Positions 34,201 through 41,533 of a DNA stretch of 64,000 bases are shown piece by piece (within the stretch, counting starts at the first letter, position 1; each line of letters begins with the position of its first letter). The notes beneath the pieces are model-generated. The model was not told the DNA's origin. It saw only the letters and a program-made list of their open reading frames with translations, and did no database searches. This DNA comes from JACMLD01 sp044227095 (GTDB lineage Bacteria; Bacteroidota; Bacteroidia; Chitinophagales; Chitinophagaceae): positions 1,550,001 to 1,614,000 of the forward strand of contig JBGAFV010000001.1 of the NCBI GenBank assembly GCA_044227095.1, given 5' to 3'. Position numbers and translations under genes: made by a program.

Positions 34201-34891
34201 GATTAGCAACAATAACTGATGCAAAGCGCTTGGGGTAATAAGATGCATATGTAACGCCACCAACACCGCCTGCAGAAAGGCCCATAACAATAACACGGTC
34301 AGGATCGAGCCCATTATATTTTTGAAGTGTATCCAGAATGCTATTTATATCAGGAAAAGTGCTGTTATCCCACTGTGAAGAGTTGCTCATTATTTGCGGA
34401 AACAATAAAAAGCCATTCCATTCTCCCTGGTTCATGCGTTGCTCAAAAAGTTGTGCACCCCAGTAAAGCTGGTCCTGGTTTTCCCTGTTTATATCAACGT
34501 TGTGTGGTTGTGAAGAACCCGCAGCTTCGCCTGCACCATGTAGAAAAACAATCGCCGGGTATTTGTTAGCAGGATTGTATCCAACGGGAAAGCGTAACCG
34601 AAATGCAGTTTCGTTGAATATATAACATTTATAAGTACTTTGATCGAAACCATGACTGCCGATAGTATCTGGGTTTGATCCAGTACTTGTTCTGCCGGCA
34701 TTGTTCTGTGTAGGATCATGCACCCATTTAGCCATTGTATTGTACGGAGGAATACTAGGGTTGGTAGTAGTACCCGCTGTTGCCAGCGGATTGTACTTAT
34801 AGCACGGATCTGTAGGGGTCATTACATCCTGGGCCATTAAGGTGCCTGAAATCAGCAGGATGTATAACAGCAGGGGCAAACGCTGGTACAT
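31232..34891 (-). CDS. T9SS-exported multidomain serine hydrolase (copy 1 of tandem pair)
   Basis: 1219 residues. Sec signal (cleavage after ...GTLMA, about 20). N-terminal esterase-like alpha/beta hydrolase: oxyanion motif FLHGAGE (116-122), nucleophile GLSAGG with Ser at 206, Asp in CGGIDN, His in LGHSSW. Middle: an Ig-like segment, a carbohydrate-binding-like beta domain (about 410-600), then a DUF8202/LamG-like region with YLAVKYGTTLGY and VFGIGTDSISGL. C-terminus: FN3-like WLGFTAEAVNGNGLLKWKTS...HYYRIRR and a T9SS type A sorting domain with RPNPVTGS and PTGIYLLQVQ. It is about two-thirds similar by eye to the next protein. Probably a surface or secreted polysaccharide or polyester esterase; substrate unknown. 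Confidence 0.88.
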   Translation of the reverse strand: MYQRLPLLLYILLISGTLMAQDVMTPTDPCYKYNPLATAGTTTNPSIPPYNTMAKWVHDPTQNNAGRTSTGSNPDTIGSHGFDQSTYKCYIFNETAFRLRFPVGYNPANKYPAIVFLHGAGEAAGSSQPHNVDINRENQDQLYWGAQLFEQRMNQGEWNGFLLFPQIMSNSSQWDNSTFPDINSILDTLQKYNGLDPDRVIVMGLSAGGVGGVTYASYYPKRFASVIVANPKYIEGFVDPGQINPLVQIPIYMVCGGIDNGPNPLGVLKFRDSVATKGGNIFLGYNPTLGHSSWTPQWNEKDVYNRYVISTYWNSAHKAQPLLYFQNSVFCNTSPISAKMGLTAGYYAYEWQYDGGGGFITIGGATSNIYTATQAGKYRARFMRTNTSGWSEWSPSPIVISTKSCNTTDTAFVEHFETNPINDYVTISNGPVAWTNSPYYKNNVGCQNGLFVNSTEVFTQDATGRQGGTFMLNNTTASSGCTYYAGDQVWRTYYPASVTPNTDYVLSFYIANNSTSSTTNTPIAQIVPMINGVALTATPAQTVFTGNISWRKFSYAWNSGYTNSAEIAITNNTTNGAGNDFVLDEISLVKSSQPIMPAGVNATLWSKADNIPGYNSSPVKVWANNDVNGTSLVQNTVGREPSLKNNATDNINFNPVVSYTSATATTNFANGGFASNGKVHTSVHAYMLMKPASISSGQTIFSEGQSSGSSTGTLSFTTASSGRVTWNAGSGSNLLTSQNNANELNKPTLWTLSKDNVNNTGDGNKQDIRKNGLVIASSSATTTFTTGNSDIFRIGATPTSNTGSLNASIAEVIYLLDTTINAATENKIESYLAVKYGTTLGYKANPVAYSASDGTVIWPLANAGYHSDVFGIGTDSISGLAQSISNSVNSGSGDGTGQSAKGNLVLSTNTTLLDKRFLMIGSDSVNLNQTVIASGDALPVAVGSTRLNRSWKVKNTGNVGAVTLSFDTTGLGTLAGGAAINNYALMIDNDGDGNFNNNTISFFNATGASGKKIIFSNVTLNDGVVFTILTFKISSTLPAVWLGFTAEAVNGNGLLKWKTSDEINVDRYMVEHSYNGISFSAIGSVNANNNSGVNDYSYTDRDLAAGTHYYRIRRIDKDGKSDYTDIKTIKIAVAIGNVQVRPNPVTGSTLVLAVNVPQNTKTYVQVLSVDGKLMMKENISLTAGSNLVNLNVSNVPTGIYLLQVQLNDEIVTRKFIRSH

Positions 34892-35030
34892 AACAATATT
34901 TCTTTTAATAATAATTACAGATTTGTAAGCAACGGTAATCCGAAGGATGTGGAATGATATAAACCAGCTTTTAGAGGATATTCAAACAAAGCATATCAAT
35001 TACTTTGTTTTAGTAAAACAGGAGATTGTT
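34892..35030. repeat. Upstream region duplicated with 38904-39060 (copy A)
   Basis: The promoter-side DNA of the first hydrolase gene matches that of the second. Shared blocks include TTTCTTTTAATAA, ATTACAGAT, GGTAATCCG and the identical 20-mer ACCAGCTTTTAGAGGATATT at 34963-34982. The rest of the gap (to 35225) is AT-rich and holds no gene. Confidence 0.85.
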
Positions 35031-35225
35031 CGTTCTTGTATATATTGGTGGAGTCTAGATAGGTATTGGGGTACGGTAATGGGTAATAAGAGAGTAAAGC
35101 TAAAAACAAAAATGAAAGATCAAAAGCATTTATACTTTTTTTTATTCATATTAACCAAAATGACACACAAATAATTGAGTATTAATAAAAAAATATTTTT
35201 TAAAACACGGTAGGGCATAATAAAA

Positions 35226-35253
35226 CAGCCCCCGAAAAAATATCCGGAGGCTG
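35226..35253 (-). terminator. Terminator of second hydrolase gene
   Basis: CAGCCCCC / GGAGGCTG imperfect stem (one mismatch) with T-rich DNA following on the minus strand. It lies 21 bp after the stop codon. Confidence 0.65.
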
Positions 35254-35273
35254 CATTGTTATGGTGGTTTATT

Positions 35274-38200
35274 CTAGTGTTGTCTTATAAATTTCTTTGT
35301 AACAACTTCATTATTTAATTGAACCTGTAACAGGTAAATACCGGATGGAACAAAATCGATATTCAATTTAACAAGGTTGTTTCCTGTTGTCAGTTTAATA
35401 TCCTGTTTTAACATCAGTTTGCCTTCAACAGTCATTATTTGTACAGAAGTCTTGGTGGTTTGCGGTACTGATATTGCCATCTCTAATATAGAACCAACAA
35501 CCGGGTTTGGTCTTATTACAACGTTGGCCCCGGAAATGGTAATTTTTATTGTTTTAATATCTGTGTACTCACTCTTACCATCTTTGTCTACTCTGCGTAT
35601 GCGATAATAATGTGTGCCTGCTGCAAGTCCGTTATCAGTATAGGTATAATTGTTTACACCGCTATTGTTGTTAGCTGTTACACTTGCAATAGCTGTAAAG
35701 CTTATGCCATCAAATGAATGTTCAACAACGTACCTGTCTACATTTACTTCATCACTTGTTTTCCAGTTAAGCAAACCATTGCCATTTACAGCTTCTGCAG
35801 TAAATCCAAGCCATGTAGCAGGCAATGCAGAAGTGAGGTTATTGGTTATTATTGTAAATATGGCGTTATTAGGCAGGTTTACATTTGAGAAAATTAATTT
35901 CTTGCCAACAATGCCTGTTGCAGTTACATAAGTAACGGTAGTATTGTAAGGTGTATTATCGCCATCTTTATCAATCATCAATGCATACTGATTTAAAACG
36001 GGGCCACCAGCAAGGTTAAACAAACCAGTTGTATCAAAGCTGAGATCTACTGTGGCAATTTGAGTAGTGCCGGCATTAGCTACTTTCCAGTTTCTGTTAA
36101 TCCTTGATTTACCCACTGCGCTTGCTGGAGCTTGTCCTGGTGCTATTACAACTTGTGTAAGCGAACCTGCATCATTTCCAATCATTAAAAAGCGTTTGTC
36201 CAGCAACGTTGTATTGGTTGAAAGTACAAGATTTCCTTTTGCAAATTGACCTGTACCATCTCCACTTCCGCTATTTACACTGTTAGATTTTGTTTGCACC
36301 AATCCTGAAGCGCTATCTGTACCAATTCCAAATACATCGTTCTGGTAAGTGGTGCTGGCAGGCCAGAATATAGTAGTGCCATCAGAAGCAGTATAATTAA
36401 TAGGAGTAGTTGTACTACCCATTGTGGTACCATACTTAATGGCCAGGTAAGATTCTATTTTATTTTGAATTAATGGTGTTACAGTAGCATCAAGCAAATA
36501 AATTACTTCTGCAACTTTTCCACTAAAAAACTGGCCACCATTACTTAAACCAAATGGTTGATTATTTCCTGTAAAAGTAAAGGTGTTATTACCGGTAGCT
36601 ACTACCAACCCATTTTTACGGATATCCTGTTTGTTGCCACTGGCGGTGTTGTTATTGTCTTTACTGAACGACCATACAATAGGCTTGTCTGCTTCAATTG
36701 TATTATTAGGTGTTGTAATGGTATTAGAATTATCTACATAGTCAGGATCCTTGCCAGCTGTCCATGAAAGCTTTCCATTATTTCTGAGCGTTACCCTTAC
36801 AGATTGTTGTCCTCCGGATGCCGTTTGATTTTCAATAAAGATGTTTTTATCGTCCTGTGTAAGTGTGCTGAATTTTGCTACCACATATGCAGTTACAGCT
36901 GTATGCGTTAATGTGCTGGAAAAGCCATCTTTTGCCTGCATAAACTGGCCATTAGCTGCTGCGAAATTTACCACAGGGTTAAAGTTTATATTATCAGTAC
37001 CATTGTTTTTAAAAACAGGCAGGGCAGTTGAAGTTGGTTGCGCAAGGTTATCTCCGTTTACGCTTGTGTTTGTCCAGAGACCTACACCAGCGTTATCGCT
37101 ATAATTTAAACTATTTGCTTTTGCCCATAATGTAACATTGCTGAAAGCCGCACCCGGCATTGCAGGGGCTTTATATTTAACCAGAGAAATTTCATCAACT
37201 ACAAAATCATTCCAGAGATTGCCGGATGTATTATTTACCAGTGCAAGTTCGGGGTTGCTGGCACCACCCGAATTCCACGTAAAGCTGTATTTCTTCCAAC
37301 TACTATTTCCTGTTCCTTTTGCTTTTACACCACCTGCGGGTGTAACCGCAGAATTATTAATTGTTGCAGTGATGGCTGCTGCATTTGCAGGATCTGTATT
37401 ACCATTGAAATAATTATTTTGATTGGCAATAGAAAAGCTCAGTGTATAAGTTGTATTTGACTGAACATTTACAGGATATAAATAATTTCTCCAAATTTGA
37501 TCAGTAGAAGTATAAGTGCAAGCAGATGTTGTACTATTTAGCAGAAATTTTCCGCCAAATACGCCTGTACCGTCCTGCGAAATAGAACCATTATTATCCT
37601 TTCCATCTGTTCCGGAAGTAACAATACCATTCTGGCAACCAAAAGAATAAGGCTTATATGCCTGGGCACTCGTCCAGTCGCGGTGATAATCAAAATGCTC
37701 TACAAAAGCGGTATCTGTACTGCATGCGTTTGCGCTAATAACAACGGGCACAGGTGTCCAGTCTGAGAAAGTTGGCGAACCCGTACGTTTAAAATGCACC
37801 CTGTATGTGCCTACTGCTGTAGCGGTATAAATATTGGAAGTAGCACCAGGAATTGTCGTAAATCCGCTGCCGTTGTCTACCTGCCATTCGTAAGTGCCAA
37901 GCCCGGGCGAAAGTCCCATTTTTGCAGATATTGGTTGTCCTGCACAAAACTGATTTTTTTGAAAATAAAGAAGTGGTTGCGCTTTGTGTGCAGAATTCCA
38001 GTATTGCGTCATAATAGATTTGCCACTTACATCCTTTTGAAACCACTGTGTATTCCACATAACATGGCCTTCATTAACACTATAGGTAGTATATATATTA
38101 CCTCCCTGGTTAATAAAATTGTCCTGGAAAGTAAGCATATTAATTGGGTCACATCCATTAGGCGAATCCGTTCCACCTGCACCCAGCCAAACCGGGATTT

Positions 38201-38903
38201 GGAGGAAATTAGGAATAGCACTCACCTGTCCGCTAATAAATTCCGGTGCAGAACTAATTATTGTGGCAATACGAGTTGGAAAAGAGGAACCATAAAAAAT
38301 TGTTCCGCATCCACCAGCAGAAAGCCCCATTACAATTACCCTGTCCTGGTCAACACCATTATACTGTATCAATTTATCGAGGAAGTTATTTACAGGATTT
38401 ATTGAGGCTAAATCCGGCCATTGGCTGGCGTTGCTATATAGTTGAGGAAACAATAAAAAACCATTCCACTCATCGTTGTCAATTCTACTTGAAAAATCTT
38501 GAGCACCCCAGAAAAGTTGATCCTGGTTTTCCCTGTCGGTTCCATTGGCGTTGCGGGAATTATTTACGTCGCATGCCTCACCTGCGCCATGCAGAAATAT
38601 TACAATGGGATATTTATTGGCAGGATTGTAATTTTTTGGAAAACGCACACGGTATGAAAAGCCGCTAAGCCTGTAGCTTTTGAATTGGCTTTGATCCCAG
38701 GTTATCCTCCCAGGTTTTTGAGTTGGATCATGTACCCATTTTTGTACAATACCATTCGCTGCCGGGGTTGGATTAGTAAGCGAATTAGGTGCTGCATTAG
38801 GATCGTATATGTAATCACCATCATTAGGCGTCATTACATCCTGTGACATTGCAGAACCGGAAATAAATAAAACCATCAATAGAATAAGTAAACGCTGGAA
38901 CAT
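35274..38903 (-). CDS. T9SS-exported multidomain serine hydrolase (copy 2 of tandem pair)
   Basis: 1209 residues, same order of domains as the preceding protein. Signal peptide ends at ...SAMSQ. Hydrolase: FLHGAGE (103-109), GLSAGG with Ser at 195, Asp in GGTDS, His in NEGHVMW. Then an Ig-like segment, a beta-rich domain with conserved ASGNKQDIRKNGLVVA, the YLAIKYGTTMG region, FN3-like WLGFTAEAVNGNGLLNWKTS and the T9SS tail with RPNPVVGS and PSGIYLLQVQ. The two genes are a tandem duplication that has diverged, with strongest conservation at the C-terminus. Confidence 0.88.
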   Translation of the reverse strand: MFQRLLILLMVLFISGSAMSQDVMTPNDGDYIYDPNAAPNSLTNPTPAANGIVQKWVHDPTQKPGRITWDQSQFKSYRLSGFSYRVRFPKNYNPANKYPIVIFLHGAGEACDVNNSRNANGTDRENQDQLFWGAQDFSSRIDNDEWNGFLLFPQLYSNASQWPDLASINPVNNFLDKLIQYNGVDQDRVIVMGLSAGGCGTIFYGSSFPTRIATIISSAPEFISGQVSAIPNFLQIPVWLGAGGTDSPNGCDPINMLTFQDNFINQGGNIYTTYSVNEGHVMWNTQWFQKDVSGKSIMTQYWNSAHKAQPLLYFQKNQFCAGQPISAKMGLSPGLGTYEWQVDNGSGFTTIPGATSNIYTATAVGTYRVHFKRTGSPTFSDWTPVPVVISANACSTDTAFVEHFDYHRDWTSAQAYKPYSFGCQNGIVTSGTDGKDNNGSISQDGTGVFGGKFLLNSTTSACTYTSTDQIWRNYLYPVNVQSNTTYTLSFSIANQNNYFNGNTDPANAAAITATINNSAVTPAGGVKAKGTGNSSWKKYSFTWNSGGASNPELALVNNTSGNLWNDFVVDEISLVKYKAPAMPGAAFSNVTLWAKANSLNYSDNAGVGLWTNTSVNGDNLAQPTSTALPVFKNNGTDNINFNPVVNFAAANGQFMQAKDGFSSTLTHTAVTAYVVAKFSTLTQDDKNIFIENQTASGGQQSVRVTLRNNGKLSWTAGKDPDYVDNSNTITTPNNTIEADKPIVWSFSKDNNNTASGNKQDIRKNGLVVATGNNTFTFTGNNQPFGLSNGGQFFSGKVAEVIYLLDATVTPLIQNKIESYLAIKYGTTMGSTTTPINYTASDGTTIFWPASTTYQNDVFGIGTDSASGLVQTKSNSVNSGSGDGTGQFAKGNLVLSTNTTLLDKRFLMIGNDAGSLTQVVIAPGQAPASAVGKSRINRNWKVANAGTTQIATVDLSFDTTGLFNLAGGPVLNQYALMIDKDGDNTPYNTTVTYVTATGIVGKKLIFSNVNLPNNAIFTIITNNLTSALPATWLGFTAEAVNGNGLLNWKTSDEVNVDRYVVEHSFDGISFTAIASVTANNNSGVNNYTYTDNGLAAGTHYYRIRRVDKDGKSEYTDIKTIKITISGANVVIRPNPVVGSILEMAISVPQTTKTSVQIMTVEGKLMLKQDIKLTTGNNLVKLNIDFVPSGIYLLQVQLNNEVVTKKFIRQH

Positions 38904-39060
38904 AACTAAGTTTATTTCTTTTAATAAATTACAGATGTAGCAAGCCTAGAGGGTAATCCGGAAGGACGTGGAATTAAATTGGAACCAGCTTTTAGAGGAT
39001 ATTAAACAAAGTGTATAGTGGTAAAAGGCTTTGTTTATAGGTAATCGGGAGGTTATCAGA
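38904..39060. repeat. Upstream region duplicated with 34892-35030 (copy B)
   Basis: Matches copy A block by block, with the 20-mer ACCAGCTTTTAGAGGATATT at 38984-39003, 81 bp from the start codon (72 bp in copy A). This conserved spacing suggests a shared promoter or operator. The rest of the 463-bp gap to fabH is AT-rich, with no supported gene. Confidence 0.85.
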
Positions 39061-39366
39061 AATTGCCTGAATTAGGCAAAATAGATATTGGGGGGTAAAA
39101 CTATAAATAAAAACGAATTATCAAAAGAGTTTATTTATTTTTTTTACTGATATTCTATATAGAGTATTACAATGGTTTGAACATTATAATATTTAATAAG
39201 ATATTGAAGATAAAGAAATTTGGCATTCAACCGAAAAAAACCTGCCAAAATACCCGTAGATCTGGTGAAAATACCACTTAGCGGGCATGCTTAACCACTG
39301 TTTCTTAAACTTCTTCCAATACCGTCGTTTATCTTTTCGTTAATTTGTTGCCCAAATGCTTGATAT

Positions 39367-40416
39367 ATGGCCCTGAGTAAAATAGCTGGTATTGGTAAAT
39401 ACGTGCCTGAAAATGTTTATACCAATGCAGATCTTACAAAATACATGGACACCAGCGATGCCTGGATACAGGAACGTACAGGTATAAAAGAAAGACGTTT
39501 TGCAAACAGAACGGGAGAAACCACTACCACAATGGCTGTTGCTGCCGCTTCTAAAGCCATCGAACGGGCAGGCATAACCGCACAGGATATAGATTTTATT
39601 GTTTTTGCTACGCTTAGTCCTGATTATTACTTTCCCGGCTGCGGCGTTCTTTTGCAAAGGGCAATGAAAATGAAAGAAATAGGAGCATTAGATGTACGCA
39701 ACCAATGCAGCGGGTTTTTATATGCAATAAGCGTGGCAGACCAGTTTATAAAAACCGGCATGTACAAGAATATATTGGTGGTGGGCAGCGAGAAACATTC
39801 ATTTGGCCTGGACTTTAGCACCCGTGGCAGAAATGTCTCAGTAATATTTGGCGACGGTGCAGGTGCAGTAGTGCTGCAACCAACCGATAAACCTAACCAG
39901 GGAATTCTTAGCACTCATTTACATAGTGATGGTGAAAGTGCAGAAATACTTGCTATGTTTAACCCCGGTACACATGCTAACCATTGGACAGAGCAAAAAC
40001 TTGCCGATTTTGACGAAGCAGAAATGGGAGAAATGTTTATGAGCAATACAATGGTTAACAATGCTCAAAATTTCCCCAATATGGACGGGCCATCTGTTTT
40101 TAAAAAAGCGGTTGTAAAATTTCCGGAAGTAATTATGGAAGCCCTTGCTGCTAATGGGTTGCAGTCAACAGATATTAATATGCTTATTCCACACCAGGCC
40201 AATCTGCGCATCAGCCAGTTTGTACAGCAAAAGCTTGGGTTAAAAGATGAACAGGTACACAATAACATTCAAAAGTATGGAAACACTACAGCAGCATCTG
40301 TACCATTAGCTTTATGCGAAGCATGGGAAGAAGGAAAAATTAAAGAAGGAGATTTGGTGTGCCTTGCAGCTTTTGGAAGTGGGTTTACATGGGCCAGTGC
40401 ATTGTTGAGATGGTAG
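39367..40416 (+). CDS. fabH: 3-oxoacyl-ACP synthase III family protein (FabH-like)
   Basis: 349 residues, thiolase fold. Active-site Cys in RNQCSGFLYA (Cys at about 114), His in IPHQANLR and Asn in KYGNTTAASVP complete the KAS III triad. GDGAGAVVL is the family loop. It starts fatty-acid chains from acetyl-CoA and malonyl-ACP, or a related starter. It contains a longer insert (about 200-240, with HANHWTEQK) than the E. coli enzyme, so a secondary fabH or a starter-specific paralog is possible. Precedes the lipid kinase gene by 58 bp; a lipid-synthesis pair. Confidence 0.9.
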   Translation: MALSKIAGIGKYVPENVYTNADLTKYMDTSDAWIQERTGIKERRFANRTGETTTTMAVAAASKAIERAGITAQDIDFIVFATLSPDYYFPGCGVLLQRAMKMKEIGALDVRNQCSGFLYAISVADQFIKTGMYKNILVVGSEKHSFGLDFSTRGRNVSVIFGDGAGAVVLQPTDKPNQGILSTHLHSDGESAEILAMFNPGTHANHWTEQKLADFDEAEMGEMFMSNTMVNNAQNFPNMDGPSVFKKAVVKFPEVIMEALAANGLQSTDINMLIPHQANLRISQFVQQKLGLKDEQVHNNIQKYGNTTAASVPLALCEAWEEGKIKEGDLVCLAAFGSGFTWASALLRW

Positions 40417-40474
40417 GGGAGATCGTTAGTAGATAGGCTGTGGCCAGGTGCAACTATAACTGAACAAAAATTTT

Positions 40475-41371
40475 ATGCGCAAATTTATCTTTCTTATAAA
40501 TCCTATTTCCGGTGGCAGTACAAAAAGTAATTTGCCCGAATTAATAAAACAAACTGCTAAAAAACATTCAGCAGAATACATCATACTTCCTACTGTTGCC
40601 AGCGGTGATTACCATTTTGTAAAACAAAAAATAAAAGAAGAAAATTATACTGATATTATTATTTGCGGGGGCGATGGATCTGTAAACAGCATTGTACAGG
40701 ATTTGCGCAGTTGCGATGTAAATTTTGGAATTGTTCCACTAGGTTCTGGCAACGGGCTTGCCTTTAGCGCAAAAATTCCTAAGCCATCTGAAAAAGCACT
40801 TGAAATAATTTTTACTGGCAAAGCAAGTTATATTGATGGGTTTCTTATCAACCAGTCTTTTGCATGCATGCTCTGCGGAATTGGTTTCGATGCACAGGTA
40901 GCACACGATTTTGCCAAAAAGAAAACACGTGGACTCCTTACCTATGCCACACAATCTATTAAAAATTACTTTTCAGCAAAGCCATATTCTTTTGAAATAG
41001 ATCTTGGCGAAACAAGTTTTACAACAGAAGCATATTTTATAAGCATTGCCAATAGCAACCAGTTTGGCAACCAGGTTACCATTGCACCAAAAGCCAGTTT
41101 ATCTGACGGCCTGCTGGATATTGTTATTGCCCGAAAAATGAATAAAGCACAATTGCCGCTTTCATTGCTCGATCAGATTGCAGGACGTAACGATATTGAT
41201 AATCCGAATGAACTAAAAAAATCTGGAATTATTTATTTACAGTCAGACAAGCTCATTATAAAAAACACTGACACAGCGCCGTTACACATAGACGGGGAGC
41301 CGTGGGAAACTTCAAAACAGTTTAACATTAGAATTATCCCAAATTGTTTTAGGTTGATACAGCCAGTTTAA
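40475..41371 (+). CDS. Diacylglycerol/lipid kinase family protein (YegS/BmrU-like)
   Basis: 298 residues. Catalytic-domain signatures: FLINPISGG (N-terminal), IICGGDGSVNSI (GGDG nucleotide loop, about 66-77), and PLGSGNGLAFSAKIP. The C-terminal half has DGLLDIVIAR and HIDGEPWE. It phosphorylates diacylglycerol or a similar lipid using ATP. Full length. Close after fabH on the same strand, so likely coexpressed in lipid metabolism. Confidence 0.9.
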   Translation: MRKFIFLINPISGGSTKSNLPELIKQTAKKHSAEYIILPTVASGDYHFVKQKIKEENYTDIIICGGDGSVNSIVQDLRSCDVNFGIVPLGSGNGLAFSAKIPKPSEKALEIIFTGKASYIDGFLINQSFACMLCGIGFDAQVAHDFAKKKTRGLLTYATQSIKNYFSAKPYSFEIDLGETSFTTEAYFISIANSNQFGNQVTIAPKASLSDGLLDIVIARKMNKAQLPLSLLDQIAGRNDIDNPNELKKSGIIYLQSDKLIIKNTDTAPLHIDGEPWETSKQFNIRIIPNCFRLIQPV

Positions 41372-41533
41372 TATGGTAGTGTTTCAAATGTGATAAATGA
41401 AGAAAGCGTTGAGGTGTACTTAAAGCCCAATAAAGATTTGAAGCACAAGTGAGTGACACAACAATGATCAATAGTGTTTCAAATGCTGATAACAAAGAAA
41501 TGTGATAAATATATAAATGATCTAGCCTTAAAT

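Noticed and set aside
37794..38405. A 203-codon plus-strand frame inside the second T9SS hydrolase
   Set aside because: Antisense shadow; its translation is rich in Cys, Arg and His with no pattern, and the opposite strand is clearly coding.
39340..39366. Promoter TTAATTTG for fabH
   Set aside because: It is one base short of TAnnTTTG and has no TTTG at a suitable distance; I left it out.
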